Positions 7,315-15,646 of a stretch of 41,725 nucleotides of DNA are shown here, piece after piece. The notes below the pieces were generated by a model. That model saw only the letters and a program-made list of their open reading frames with translations, made no database searches and had not been told where the DNA came from. Each line of letters opens with the position of its first letter. Positions within the stretch are counted from its first letter, which is position 1. Source of the DNA: a virus; IMG/VR virus record IMGVR_UViG_3300025030_000218, positions 1 through 41,725 of that record. One strand, written 5' to 3'. Made by a program: the position numbers and the translations under genes.

Positions 7315-8089
7315 TTATCCACCTTTCTTTTTTAATAGTCTTTTCAATGCTAATTCATTTTCTAATTCATATATCGCAAAATCTTCTATATTCATTACCT
7401 CTATTTTATTTTCACTATCTCTAACTTTAAACATTTCACAATTATAACATTGATGATACATTAAACCTCCTTCATAAATACCATTACTATTTCCAAATGC
7501 ACCAAATGGACATCTTGATTCTTTATAATTATCTTCATTATCTTCTTCGTCATCATTATATAACAATTTTTACTTTATCACAAACAGGAAATCTATCATA
7601 ATATGCATTTCTTTCTTCAGGAGAGTAATAACCATATTCATTACATTTTTCATGTGGTAAAATTCCTAACGCATAATCTATCCAATCCTGACCACTCATT
7701 AAATCAGTATTTAATTCTTTACCAAATCTAGCATAGAATAATTCCTGTCCTGAGAGTGGCATTTGATTTACGAAATCTAATATTTCTTTTTCGTATTTGT
7801 AATTTAATTGCATCATATTATATTCTGTGTATGATTTAATAATTTCTAAATTCCACCATATAGGGTTTGTAAGATTAAAGCATATTGGACAAAGCTGTAG
7901 ACGAGTTAAGAAATGTTCAAATTTACTGCCATGATTAAGTGTAGGAATATGGATTATATGAATTTGTGGGTGTGATTGTAGACAATTAAAACATATATTT
8001 TCTGGATTATCTATTACAATATGATGTGGATTTGTTGAATTATTAGTTTCAGTTAATTCCGTTGTGATTAATTCGTTTGATTCTGTCAT
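7315..8089 (-). pseudogene. Zinc-binding protein split into two overlapping frames
   Basis: The upstream part (ATG at 8089, 177 residues to TAA at 7556) has ICFNCLQSHP and CPICFN knuckles, then PLSGQELFYARFGKELNTD and YYSPEERNAYYDRFPVCDKVKIV. The second part, entered through the +1 frame at about 7566, reads LYNDDEEDNEDNYKESRCPFGAFG and CYNCEMF. As I remember this Firmicute family, VCDKVKI...DGS..RCPFGAFG is one continuous protein. So a one-base change near GTTATATAATG split the gene. The second part lacks a good ribosome binding site. Function unknown. Confidence 0.55.
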
Positions 8090-8133
8090 AAATTATCCCC
8101 TTACATAATATATTATATTATTAGTTTATTTGA

Positions 8134-8796
8134 TTATTTAATTAATTTTAAATTGCCGTATTGCGTTTCAGTTTCTAACCTATCTAATTCTTCTTGTAAT
8201 TCTGAAATTTTATCTTTTAATTCATTTTTCTGTTTCTCTAATTTATACTTTTCTACTTCTATATTTTTATTTTGTTCGTTTGCTTTAAATTGCTCTTTAT
8301 ACTTCCAATATTCTTTTTCTGAGTATCCCCAACAACTATATCCAAGATTAGTTTCTTTAATTAATCTAAATGCTGGTGCTGAAAAGTCACAATTTTCACC
8401 ACAACAACCATATTTTTCATTGTAGTCTTTATCACTAGGAGAACATTGACATTCTCCATAAGCTCTTTCATCTTGTAAAAATTTTATATAATATTTATGA
8501 TTGCAAAAGTTATTAATATATTCGTATTTTTCTTTATCATTTGTCTTCTCAATTAATATTTGAATCTCCCCATTTGTATAACCATCATACCAATCATCTT
8601 TATAATCATCAATTTTATATGTATGATTGGTAATATCGTCTATAAATTCTTTGTAATTTTCAATTTGTTGGTCAATTGCTGAAACTAAATAGCATACATC
8701 TAAAAGTTTTTTATTATTGTTAATTCTGTTCTCATTCTCATCGTTTAATGTATCAATTAGATTTTGTATAAATTGGTCTTTAGTAGAAATTGTCAT
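8134..8796 (-). CDS. Cysteine-cluster and coiled-coil protein, 220 residues
   Basis: Three zones are visible. The first is a helical N-terminus. The second is a Cys-rich centre (CQCSPSDKDYNEKYGCCGENC, residues about 118-138) followed by DFSAPAFRLIKE. The third is a long C-terminal coiled coil (KQKNELKDKISELQEELDRL). The Cys-rich centre suggests a metal site and the coiled coil suggests oligomerisation. The ATG at 8796 has a GGAGAGATT site. No family recognised. Confidence 0.6.
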   Translation of the reverse strand: MTISTKDQFIQNLIDTLNDENENRINNNKKLLDVCYLVSAIDQQIENYKEFIDDITNHTYKIDDYKDDWYDGYTNGEIQILIEKTNDKEKYEYINNFCNHKYYIKFLQDERAYGECQCSPSDKDYNEKYGCCGENCDFSAPAFRLIKETNLGYSCWGYSEKEYWKYKEQFKANEQNKNIEVEKYKLEKQKNELKDKISELQEELDRLETETQYGNLKLIK

Positions 8797-8848
8797 AGTT
8801 TAATCTCTCCTTTAATATATTATTTTTTATTTTATTATTCTTTTAAAG

Positions 8849-9103
8849 TTATTCTTGATTATTTTTAATTAAACTTTCCAATCCATCTAAATAATCATAC
8901 TCTTTGACTAATGTTGCTATTTTACAAGTTAATTCTTCTTTTTTATTTGGTATTTCCGATAGACCATAACAATTATCTAGTAAGACGTATTTACTAATTA
9001 GTTGGCATGTTTCGAAGTAATTGTCTGATTCGTGGTAGAATTTACACTCCCATTTTATACATTTTAATTTATTTGTTTCTTCTTTAGATTCTTTTTCTTC
9101 CAT
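8849..9103 (-). CDS. Small cysteine-rich protein, 84 residues
   Basis: The ATG at 9103 follows AAAGGACAAACTGTGA. Five cysteines occur in KCIKWECKFYHE, ETCQLI, DNCYGL and LTCKI, suggesting a small metal-binding fold. It is the first gene after the promoter at 9131-9159, so it probably heads a transcript that runs left from here. Function unknown. Confidence 0.6.
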   Translation of the reverse strand: MEEKESKEETNKLKCIKWECKFYHESDNYFETCQLISKYVLLDNCYGLSEIPNKKEELTCKIATLVKEYDYLDGLESLIKNNQE

Positions 9104-9130
9104 TCACAGTTTGTCCTTTCTTGTGTTTAT

Positions 9131-9159
9131 ATTTTACAATTATATTTATATTTTGTCAA
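9131..9159 (-). promoter_or_regulatory. Sigma-A-type promoter
   Basis: On the minus strand TTGACA (9159-9154) and TAAAAT (9136-9131) are exactly 17 bases apart, a near-consensus housekeeping promoter. It points at the gene starting at 9103 and lies in a gap just after a strong hairpin, so transcription appears to be reset here. Confidence 0.7.
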
Positions 9160-9236
9160 GATATTATTTCCATTATTTCTTTGTATTTATTTTATTTATT
9201 GTTGTTGGTTTAATTTATTTTGGTTTATTGTAGGAT

Positions 9237-9264
9237 TAGCAGAGAGAAACTAAACTCTCTGCTA
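9237..9264. terminator. Hairpin after the dUTPase gene
   Basis: A perfect 10-bp stem, TAGCAGAGAG (9237-9246) with CTCTCTGCTA (9255-9264), and an 8-base loop. It follows the dut stop by 15 bases in the direction of transcription and precedes a promoter. No long U-run follows on either strand, so termination is likely but not certain. Confidence 0.55.
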
Positions 9265-9278
9265 AATTAATTGCTTGA

Positions 9279-9779
9279 TTATTTATTTGTACTATCTAAA
9301 CATCCCATACCTCTTTCAGATTTAAATGTTTTTAGTGTTTTATAATCAATTTCGTCAAATATGATTTTTGGCACAGGCAATAAAACTGCCTGACAAATTG
9401 CTTTTTCGTATGGATAAACTATACTTAAATCTTTAAGTATAGTTAACATTTTTTCATCTTTTTCTTTTGTAATAATTATAGGTATATTATTATGATTTGT
9501 AATAGGTATAAACCATTCGTTTCTATATCCAGAATCTATAACTCCGCATCTTTGACCCATACCTTTTGTTCCTGTAGACCCTCTTTCAAATAATTGAAAA
9601 TAATAATCTTCTGAACAAACACTAGCAATTCCCGTAGAAATCATTTTTGTTTCGTGAGGTTTAATAACAATATAATCTTCTTCAAAACAACAATAAATAT
9701 CCATACCTGCATTTTCGTTAATTTTAGAAGGTATAATTGCATTTGGTTTAATTTTTGCAAATCTTATAGTAGTTTTCAT
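9279..9779 (-). CDS. dut: dUTPase (trimeric dUTP diphosphatase)
   Basis: Hydrolyses dUTP to dUMP and pyrophosphate, keeping uracil out of phage DNA and feeding dTMP synthesis. The five conserved motifs are visible in order: NAGMDIY (24-30), ERGSTGTKGM, GVIDSGYRNEWFIPITN with the catalytic Asp, KAICQAVLLPVP, and the C-terminal SERGMGCLDSTNK. The 166-residue length is within the family range. It has a good ribosome binding site and sits six bases from nrdG, so it belongs to the nucleotide-metabolism operon. Confidence 0.92.
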   Translation of the reverse strand: MKTTIRFAKIKPNAIIPSKINENAGMDIYCCFEEDYIVIKPHETKMISTGIASVCSEDYYFQLFERGSTGTKGMGQRCGVIDSGYRNEWFIPITNHNNIPIIITKEKDEKMLTILKDLSIVYPYEKAICQAVLLPVPKIIFDEIDYKTLKTFKSERGMGCLDSTNK

Positions 9780-9784
9780 GTAAT

Positions 9785-10447
9785 TTATTCTCCTTTTCCA
9801 ATATATTTATTTATTTTATATGGAACATTTTTTTTATATTTAACATTTAATTCTTCTATATATTTTTTATTATCTTCAAATACATTATTATCTAAAAATG
9901 GATATTTAACAGACCTTATTTGATTTAATCCTTTATCAAATTGTACAGTGTATTGTAAGGATAGTAACATATTTTTAATAATTTTTCTAGATATATTTAC
10001 ACCGAGAGTTTTGAATATAATATCTTTATCAATATCATGTTTTAAATATTGATAAGGTAATTTCATATCTGTATGTATTCCATCTACTATATTACATTGT
10101 AATATTTTTTGTATTTTCAATGGGAAAGTACCATTGGTATATATAATTAATGGCGAATTTATTATATTTTTTATCTGTTTTATATCAAATAATATTTCTT
10201 CTATATCGTTGATTAAATACTCTCCACCACTTATAACTATATATTCATAAAGATAAGCATTTAATTTCAATAATTCAATAACTTGATTAATATTGTAATA
10301 ATTTTTATGTTTCTTAATTATTAATTCTTCATAATTAATGCAGTTATAACATTTTAAGTTACAACCACACAAACTATGAATTATCAATGTTGGTGAATTA
10401 TTTATTTCTGATATTGATGTAGTAAATTTATCATAGTATTTTATCAT
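9785..10447 (-). CDS. nrdG: Anaerobic ribonucleotide reductase activating protein (radical SAM)
   Basis: Radical-SAM activase that makes the glycyl radical on NrdD. The CNLKCYNC triad (CxxxCxxC, residues about 29-36) binds the 4Fe-4S cluster. IVISGGEYL corresponds to the GGE SAM-binding motif, and PLIIYTNG is typical of the activase. At 220 residues it is longer than the minimal 150-160. The ATG follows the nrdD stop directly, so translation is coupled. Confidence 0.88.
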   Translation of the reverse strand: MIKYYDKFTTSISEINNSPTLIIHSLCGCNLKCYNCINYEELIIKKHKNYYNINQVIELLKLNAYLYEYIVISGGEYLINDIEEILFDIKQIKNIINSPLIIYTNGTFPLKIQKILQCNIVDGIHTDMKLPYQYLKHDIDKDIIFKTLGVNISRKIIKNMLLSLQYTVQFDKGLNQIRSVKYPFLDNNVFEDNKKYIEELNVKYKKNVPYKINKYIGKGE

Positions 10448-12376
10448 CTATAAATCTGACTCAGTGAATTTTTTTCTTATATTCCAATCATATCTTCTTG
10501 CTTTACTCCAAAAATTATACTTACCTTCATATATATTAGATTTATTTAATTTTATATTTTTTCTAGAAATCATTTTTACATATCCAATAACTCTTGAAAA
10601 TGTTGCTATATCATCACTACCGCATATATCACATATTTCAATATTTTTACCATCAGTAGCTACAAACTTTTGACCACAATTCATACAACTAGTTAATGTT
10701 GGTGTAAATGTAATATAATTGATTGGTTTATTAAATAATTTATCTAAATATTTTGCTAATTTAATAGGTTCAATTTTTGATTCAATAAAATGGTGTAAGA
10801 TTGAACCACTTGTTGCGTAACCTTGATATTCTGCTGCATTTTCTATTTGTTGAGTAAAATCCTCTTCACTAAATGGTAACATACATCCAGATGTTAGATA
10901 TACATCTTTACCAACACCTTGAACAAATATTTTTTTATTATTTTCTTTTGCCCATTTTAAATCATTTCTAGCTAATTTAATTCCCGCATTTTCTGCAGGT
11001 GCGTATTCGATCCCACAAGCTACTTGATCACGAATAATAAATTCATTTATAATTTCTGTAATATATTGCATTATTTCATGAGCAAATAATTTACCTTCTT
11101 TATTTTTAAGTCCGTTTTCATACCTTATATTAATTAATGCTTCGTGCATACCAGTTACAGCAAATACATTAAAATAATTTTTTAAATCTTTATTAAATGA
11201 AAAAAATGTAGGATATAATTCTTTATTTTGCTCAATAAAATTTCTTTTAGCCATATGACCTTCTTGCATTATTTCAAAATATTCACGTATTTTTAATTTT
11301 AATAATTCTTTATTATGACCAAATTCAATAAATACTCTATTTAAATTTAAATTAAGAACTTGAATAGCACCTGTGTTACCTATAGAAGAACCAAATATTC
11401 CTCCTCCTAATTTTGACAATAAAGAAATGTCTAGGCATAATCTACAGCATAAACTTCTTGATACTTCTGGATCTTTAGATTTAATATTAGGATTCAATTT
11501 CCTATAATACTCATCTTCAAAAGGTTTGGTTTTGAAATTTTCAAAATAAACTCCACCCCATGAATACATTTTATCTAATAAATACAAAAATAATTCATTT
11601 TCATAGTTAAAATTGTCATCAATTTGTACAGTAATTAATGGGAATGTAAATGGAATTCCTGTTCTTGTTCCTTCTGCCATTACATCAATAATAGCTTTAT
11701 TAATTCTGTCAAAATATTGCGATGGAATTTCTGAATATGTAAAATCACTAACATCTCCACTAATCACTACTAATTCATCTTTTATTTCTTCTGAAGGTTT
11801 ACCGAATTCCATTGTTAAATTTGAAAAAGCACTTTCACTACCAGAACGTAATGGTAAGTTTAATTCATAAATTAAAGATTTAAACATTCTTCTAAGTTGT
11901 TTATCTGAATATTTAATACCATTCATTTCTTCATTGTATAAATAAGAAGCAGAAATTGTTGTCATTTGAGATAGCATTACTGCACCAGATACTTGCTGTG
12001 ACATTAAAACAACTACATTACTAAAGTGCCTTAATAATACTTCTAAACTAGAACAAGGTTCTGATTCTAACATATTTTTTGCACGACTTGGTATTCCTAA
12101 TGTAGCAATATCTTTACAAGAAACTGACTGACAATATGAACTTAATTGTTTATCATGTATGTATATAACTCCATCTTTATATAAACCAACAAGTTTTTTA
12201 GGGAATATTTTCGTCATTAAATATTCTTCTTCTGACATATTACAAATATTTTTTCTTAATAATGGTAGTGAATATACAAAATTACTATTTTCTCTTTTTA
12301 AATAATCTGACTTGATATCATCATCATTGGTGATAAATTTATTAATTAAATCATTTGTATTTTTAAACATCGTCAT
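10448..12376 (-). CDS. nrdD: Anaerobic ribonucleoside-triphosphate reductase
   Basis: The class III enzyme reduces NTPs to dNTPs without oxygen, using a glycyl radical made by NrdG. The 642-residue chain shows RSLCCRLCLDIS, GGIFGSSIGNTGAIQVLNLNLNR, EYAPAENAG and VYLTSGCMLPFSE. The C-terminal zinc site is SCMNCGQKF...CDICGSDD, and SRVIGYV carries the radical glycine. I choose the ATG at 12376 after AAAGGAGAT rather than 12400, which lies inside the preceding gene. Its presence implies an anaerobic host. Confidence 0.92.
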   Translation of the reverse strand: MTMFKNTNDLINKFITNDDDIKSDYLKRENSNFVYSLPLLRKNICNMSEEEYLMTKIFPKKLVGLYKDGVIYIHDKQLSSYCQSVSCKDIATLGIPSRAKNMLESEPCSSLEVLLRHFSNVVVLMSQQVSGAVMLSQMTTISASYLYNEEMNGIKYSDKQLRRMFKSLIYELNLPLRSGSESAFSNLTMEFGKPSEEIKDELVVISGDVSDFTYSEIPSQYFDRINKAIIDVMAEGTRTGIPFTFPLITVQIDDNFNYENELFLYLLDKMYSWGGVYFENFKTKPFEDEYYRKLNPNIKSKDPEVSRSLCCRLCLDISLLSKLGGGIFGSSIGNTGAIQVLNLNLNRVFIEFGHNKELLKLKIREYFEIMQEGHMAKRNFIEQNKELYPTFFSFNKDLKNYFNVFAVTGMHEALINIRYENGLKNKEGKLFAHEIMQYITEIINEFIIRDQVACGIEYAPAENAGIKLARNDLKWAKENNKKIFVQGVGKDVYLTSGCMLPFSEEDFTQQIENAAEYQGYATSGSILHHFIESKIEPIKLAKYLDKLFNKPINYITFTPTLTSCMNCGQKFVATDGKNIEICDICGSDDIATFSRVIGYVKMISRKNIKLNKSNIYEGKYNFWSKARRYDWNIRKKFTESDL

Positions 12377-12381
12377 ATATA

Positions 12382-12582
12382 TTATATCTCCTTTACCCAT
12401 TTAATTGCTTCATTAAAATTCATAACTTCTCCATCTACTTCTAGCATGGGGACACTCAAAAATTTCTTCTCCATCATAATATCAATATCATTACATTCTT
12501 CATAAACCACTTGTTTTTCATCTAATTTCATTTTTAAAATTTTACATTTAGCACACCCATTAGAATATAACGTAATCGTGAT
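12382..12582 (-). CDS. Glutaredoxin/NrdH-like thiol protein with non-standard start
   Basis: About 66 residues: TITLYSNGCAKCKILKMKLDE, with a CAKC redox site after the first strand. SVPMLEVDGEVMNF follows, with the cis-proline of the thioredoxin fold, then a final helix. It probably supplies electrons, or keeps thiols reduced, for the reductase encoded next. AAAGGAGGG precedes the frame, but no ATG, GTG or TTG lies before the active site. The candidates are ATC at 12582 or ATT at 12576. Its stop overlaps the nrdD ribosome binding region. Confidence 0.72.
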   Translation of the reverse strand: MTITLYSNGCAKCKILKMKLDEKQVVYEECNDIDIMMEKKFLSVPMLEVDGEVMNFNEAIKWVKEI

Positions 12583-12616
12583 AAAACCCTCCTTTTATCA
12601 TGTTTTTTGATTTTAT

Positions 12617-12640
12617 AAACCCTTGATTTATAAGGGTTTG
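12617..12640. repeat. Intergenic palindrome AAACCCTT/AAGGGTTT, copy 1 of a repeated motif
   Basis: AAACCCTT (12617-12624) pairs with AAGGGTTT (12632-12639). The stretch TTGATTTATAAGGGTTTGT (12623-12641) recurs exactly at 20811-20829. A shorter form, TTTATAAGGGTTT, is at 17469-17481. All copies lie in gaps between genes, in front of a start codon on the minus strand. Could be a regulatory or replication-protein site. Confidence 0.5.
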
Positions 12641-12680
12641 TTGACTATCCATTTTTATAACTTTTATTTATTTTATCATT

Positions 12681-12851
12681 TTAACACTTATTTAACATTT
12701 TTACCTCTAAAAAATACTCATAACCATTATTCTCATCACAATCATTTTTCCCATCCATATAACTTTGATATTTATCTGGTTTTGCCAGAAACCTAAGACA
12801 ATTCTGTGCTTTCTTGCAATCATCATTCCTATATAAAGTTAAATCACACAA
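12681..12851 (-). CDS. Small cysteine protein, 56 residues, TTG start
   Basis: TTG at 12851 lies eight bases after GGAGG and opens LCDLTLYRNDDCKKAQNCLR, continuing DKYQSYMDGKNDCDENNGYEYF and ending LNKC. The CDLTLYRN...C...C opening resembles a small phage protein I have seen in other Firmicute viruses, likely metal-binding. It is the first gene after the promoter at 12895-12923 and upstream of the glutaredoxin gene. Confidence 0.6.
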   Translation of the reverse strand: MCDLTLYRNDDCKKAQNCLRFLAKPDKYQSYMDGKNDCDENNGYEYFLEVKMLNKC

Positions 12852-12894
12852 AAACTTCACCTCCTTTATTTAATCATTTTTAATCTATTATTAT

Positions 12895-12923
12895 TTTAAC
12901 ATTTTGTTACTTGCTTGTCAAGT
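12895..12923 (-). promoter_or_regulatory. Sigma-A-type promoter
   Basis: Minus-strand TTGACA (about 12923-12918) and TAAAAT (about 12900-12895) are separated by 17 bases. It faces the gene starting at 12851 and would drive that gene, the glutaredoxin-like gene, nrdD, nrdG and dut as one transcript, ending at the hairpin at 9237-9264. Confidence 0.7.
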
Positions 12924-12961
12924 ATAATATTTGCTTTTTTTTATATTATAAGTTTATAAGT

Positions 12962-13378
12962 TTATTCTTCTCTCGGTCTACAACAACCACATTCAGGATT
13001 ATAAAATTTACAGCACCATTTGCCTTTGAAATGCCAATAATTATCTTCACCTAAATAAAAATCATCTTTGTCACCAATATAACATTTATTATTTCTTAAT
13101 AATTCACATTCGTAATTTATATATTCATCTCCTGTATATATACATTTTCCTAATATTTCCTCATTTTCTTTCTCAAAATAGTCTCTAAAATTGTCAACTG
13201 GACAATTAGTAAGGTTTATATCAATATTATCATGCCAATCTATTTCAACTTCTTGTGCATTAAAAGGAATAAGACTGCAATCTGTAGAATTTCCTATGTC
13301 ATGCATAATTTCTTTTATATTGCTATATTTATCGTTATAATCTATAATATATAACTCTACTTTGTGTAATTTTGCCAT
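12962..13378 (-). CDS. Cysteine-rich unknown protein, 138 residues
   Basis: The ATG at 13378 has an AAAGGATAGT site. The N-terminal part MAKLHKVELYIIDYND is strand-like. The rest is acidic, with Cys clusters at CIYTGDEYINYEC and a terminal WCCKFYNPECGCCRPREE. The Cys density suggests metal binding or a tightly folded small domain. It precedes a promoter, so it is the last gene of its transcript. No family name recognised. Confidence 0.6.
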   Translation of the reverse strand: MAKLHKVELYIIDYNDKYSNIKEIMHDIGNSTDCSLIPFNAQEVEIDWHDNIDINLTNCPVDNFRDYFEKENEEILGKCIYTGDEYINYECELLRNNKCYIGDKDDFYLGEDNYWHFKGKWCCKFYNPECGCCRPREE

Positions 13379-13407
13379 AATTTACTATCCTTTCTTATTT
13401 ATTATTT

Positions 13408-13513
13408 TTAATTAATTTCACCATAAAAACAATCAAAGCAAGACGAAGTACAACAAAGTTAAACCTACATACGGACATTTAAAGTTTTAATATTAAGGAC
13501 AATTTTCTGGCAT
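13408..13513 (-). pseudogene. Remnant of a small cysteine protein
   Basis: From the ATG at 13513 (site AAAGGAG) the frame reads MPENCP and stops. Past two stops the same frame gives NFKCPYVGLTL. After a one-base shift it gives CCTSSCFDCFYGEIN and a stop at 13408. The pieces together look like a cysteine-rich peptide of about 35 residues broken by several changes. Alternatively this is untranslated sequence; support is modest. Confidence 0.35.
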
Positions 13514-13516
13514 AAT

Positions 13517-13696
13517 TTATATTTCTCCTTTCTTATTGCATTCATTACAATAATATTGTGCTGTTGTATTTTCAAAATAATTTCCACATTTCATACAATT
13601 TGTAGTATATAATATTTTATGATTATCTCCATCATATGTAATATCAATACCAAATTTATAAGATTTTAATGCTAATTGAACAGATATTGAATTCAT
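13517..13696 (-). CDS. Small zinc-ribbon protein, 59 residues
   Basis: The ATG at 13696 follows AAGGAGTAAAATAAT. A strand-rich start is followed by CMKCGNYFENTTAQYYCNEC, two CxxC knuckles 13 residues apart, which is a minimal zinc ribbon. The tail carries the ribosome binding site of the broken gene downstream. Function unknown. Confidence 0.6.
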   Translation of the reverse strand: MNSISVQLALKSYKFGIDITYDGDNHKILYTTNCMKCGNYFENTTAQYYCNECNKKGEI

Positions 13697-13725
13697 ATAT
13701 TATTTTACTCCTTCCTTAAATTATA

Positions 13726-13962
13726 TTAAAAATTCTCTACACTTTCTATAATCATATTGCCTTTAAGATATTCTTCATAATCATATTTAACAACACAACT
13801 ATAATCTTTACTATTAGGAGATGCAATATCTACAGATAATACATATTTTTCAGGACAACAATTTGCTTTATTATAAATATCTATATATTTAAGTTTCCTA
13901 TCTTCTGATAATGATTGATAATTTATATGAGATTTATTTTCACAAATTATTTCTTCAATCAT
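13726..13962 (-). CDS. Unknown protein, 78 residues
   Basis: I take the ATG at 13962, after AAAAAAGGAGTGTATCGT; the longer reading from 14022 has no ribosome binding site and overlaps the nuclease gene. The product opens MIEEIICENKSHINYQSL and includes NCCPEKYVLSVDIASPNSKDYSC. The VDIASPNSKDYSCVV stretch resembles the start of an RNase H-like fold (as in phage terminase nucleases), but the protein is far too short for that. Function unknown. Confidence 0.5.
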   Translation of the reverse strand: MIEEIICENKSHINYQSLSEDRKLKYIDIYNKANCCPEKYVLSVDIASPNSKDYSCVVKYDYEEYLKGNMIIESVENF

Positions 13963-13978
13963 ACGATACACTCCTTTT

Positions 13979-14584
13979 TTATAATCCCTCAATTTTAATC
14001 TCACTTTTCTTGAATATATCATTTACTGTATTGCGATATGCTATTTTTCTCAACACATTAAATGTATCTACTCTAAATATATCATCTCTCTTATATATCT
14101 CTTTCCTCCTACTAGAACATTGTTTGACTGTCGTAATACCTTTAAATTCAAATTTATTTTTCAACCTTATTTTATAGTTTGAAAGATCGACAGTAATTAA
14201 CCCTATGCCTTTAGGTAATCTATCAATAGATATAATCCCTATAGGAGCAATCACATATGTATATTCACATTGAGTACAAAATCCATTTAGAAAATCAGAA
14301 TAAGATGCCTTTGCTTCTATTCCCATTATTTTGTATTTATCTACTGTATTTTCTCTAAGATTTAATAAATTACCTTTAATTCCTATTACGTCTATAGTAT
14401 TTTTAGTTACTGCCTTACCATTAAACCATTCATAATCTTTAAGATAGTAGGATTGTTTTGAGAATTGTACTTCTGTTGCTATGCAATTGTAACCTTTAGA
14501 ATATAGGATATATTTTGAAATTTGCTTTAATTCGTAATGTTCTTTTGACTCATTTTTATTATAATTTTCATTTAATAATATTAT
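13979..14584 (-). CDS. PD-(D/E)XK-type nuclease candidate, AUA start
   Basis: About 201 residues. The pattern is a helix (EHYELKQISKYILYSKGYNC), then IDVIGIKG with an Asp, then KIMGIEAKASYSDFLNGF, where GIEAK is an ExK motif on a strand. VIAPIGII...LPKGIGLITVDL follows. This D...ExK layout is that of PD-(D/E)XK nucleases, close to bacterial MmcB/VRR-type proteins. The only ATG (14326) lies after the Asp motif, so the start must be upstream. GAGGTG followed after six bases by ATA (14584) is the sole fit. Role could be DNA repair, recombination or restriction. Confidence 0.6.
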   Translation of the reverse strand: MILLNENYNKNESKEHYELKQISKYILYSKGYNCIATEVQFSKQSYYLKDYEWFNGKAVTKNTIDVIGIKGNLLNLRENTVDKYKIMGIEAKASYSDFLNGFCTQCEYTYVIAPIGIISIDRLPKGIGLITVDLSNYKIRLKNKFEFKGITTVKQCSSRRKEIYKRDDIFRVDTFNVLRKIAYRNTVNDIFKKSEIKIEGL

Positions 14585-14597
14585 GTATCACCTCACT

Positions 14598-14912
14598 TTA
14601 TTTTATTGGTCTTTTAAATATTAATCCACAATCAGGACATCTCCAACTTTGTTCAAATTCATCTTGACCTATAAAAACATAATTACTAGCAAAGGCATTT
14701 TTATGTTTGCAATCATTTTGAATTGTTTCTTTAATTTTACTAGTTATTTCTTGTATTTGTTTATTTATTTTATTCTTTTCATTAACTAATTTTTCAATTT
14801 CTTTATTGCCATATTCCATAGCACATTCACCACATAGAAAACCTAATTGCCTAATAAATAATGTAGAATTAGTTGGTGAATTACATTCAGCACAATAATT
14901 AATAATAATCAC
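14598..14912 (-). CDS. Zinc-binding coiled-coil protein, about 104 residues
   Basis: Two knuckles start the protein (YCAECNS and LCGEC). A coiled coil follows (KEIEKLVNEKNKINKQIQEI), then a C-terminal WRCPDCGLIF ribbon. The GTG at 14912 lies inside the GAGGTG ribosome binding site itself, so initiation at one of the next in-frame ATT codons (14906 or 14903) is more likely. Probable nucleic-acid or protein adaptor; unproven. Confidence 0.6.
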   Translation of the reverse strand: MIIINYCAECNSPTNSTLFIRQLGFLCGECAMEYGNKEIEKLVNEKNKINKQIQEITSKIKETIQNDCKHKNAFASNYVFIGQDEFEQSWRCPDCGLIFKRPIK

Positions 14913-14925
14913 CTCACTTTTTATT

Positions 14926-15011
14926 TTAGGTTTTAAAAATCATCCAATAATAACCTATTCCACAAATATGACATGCCTTATTTTATTTAAACATATATTA
15001 CAATTTGCCAT
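14926..15011 (-). pseudogene. Frameshifted small zinc-ribbon gene
   Basis: ATG at 15011, after AAAGGAG, gives MANCNICLNK. Near AATAAAATAAGG the useful frame shifts by one base. The other frame continues KACHICGIGYYWMIFKT to a stop at 14926. The two halves supply the two CxxC knuckles of one zinc ribbon of about 28 residues. A slippery-looking heptamer is present just upstream, but a -1 slip there would hit a stop at once, so a plain indel is the better explanation. Confidence 0.4.
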
Positions 15012-15023
15012 AATTTACTCCTT

Positions 15024-15191
15024 TTATTCATACAAATTTAAATATTCTTCAACCATATCACCTGATTGCGAAGTAAAATAATGTTTATTATTACATTCAG
15101 GACATATATAATATTGATAATATAAACCTTCATTTTCATCATATTCTTGTTCTTTTAGTTTAACTATTGGTTCACATATTAAACAATACAT
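15024..15191 (-). CDS. Small zinc-ribbon protein, 55 residues
   Basis: The ATG at 15191 follows GAGGTGTTAAATAT. It begins MYCLICEPIVKLKEQEYD and has YICPECNNKHYF, giving two CxxC pairs about 30 residues apart. An acidic helix ends the protein. The stop is 12 bases before the next start, so it is in the same operon. Function unknown. Confidence 0.6.
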   Translation of the reverse strand: MYCLICEPIVKLKEQEYDENEGLYYQYYICPECNNKHYFTSQSGDMVEEYLNLYE

Positions 15192-15222
15192 ATATTTAAC
15201 ACCTCATTTAAAATAAATTAAT

Positions 15223-15645
15223 TTATTTATTTTCTTCTATATAATAAGGACATAATGGATAACTATTATTATCATATATTATATTTATTTCTTCTTTTAT
15301 TTTTAGATTTATAATTTCCTTATTAACACATGGTAATTTACTATATCTTATATAAATACAATCTTGTTCACAATAATATGTTTTTATATTTATATTCAAT
15401 GCTCTATCCCAACATTTTCTACACTGTTTTAATTGTTCTTTAGAATCTATTCCCACATTTTCTATTTCACAATCTCCAGTAAAATCATCTAATCCAAACG
15501 CACTAGGACAATGATCATAAAAATAATTTATATCACTTTTATCTCTCAATGATTCTCTAATATCTATACATGCTTGCAAGTGGTCTATATCACCTGTTTT
15601 AATATTATCACAATAATCTAATATTATTTCTTTACCTGTCTTCAT
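15223..15645 (-). CDS. Cysteine-rich clostridial/phage-type protein, 140 residues
   Basis: The ATG at 15645 is used because GAGGAGGAAG lies just upstream; the ATG at 15666 is part of that site. The core HCPSAFGLDDFTGDCEIEN...CRKCWDRAL is a pattern I recognise from small proteins of Clostridium prophages, with a C-terminal CPYYIEENK. Cysteines are likely metal ligands. Function unknown. Confidence 0.6.
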   Translation of the reverse strand: MKTGKEIILDYCDNIKTGDIDHLQACIDIRESLRDKSDINYFYDHCPSAFGLDDFTGDCEIENVGIDSKEQLKQCRKCWDRALNINIKTYYCEQDCIYIRYSKLPCVNKEIINLKIKEEINIIYDNNSYPLCPYYIEENK

Positions 15646-15646
15646 A

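Noticed and set aside
13726-13962. Terminase-nuclease fragment based on VDIASPNSKDYSCVV
   Set aside because: The resemblance is one short strand-loop; the 78-residue gene has its own start and stop and no further nuclease motifs.
14985-14991. T-TTA-AAT slippery heptamer as a programmed -1 frameshift site
   Set aside because: It is in the right phase, but a -1 slip there meets a stop codon immediately, before the second zinc knuckle is reached.
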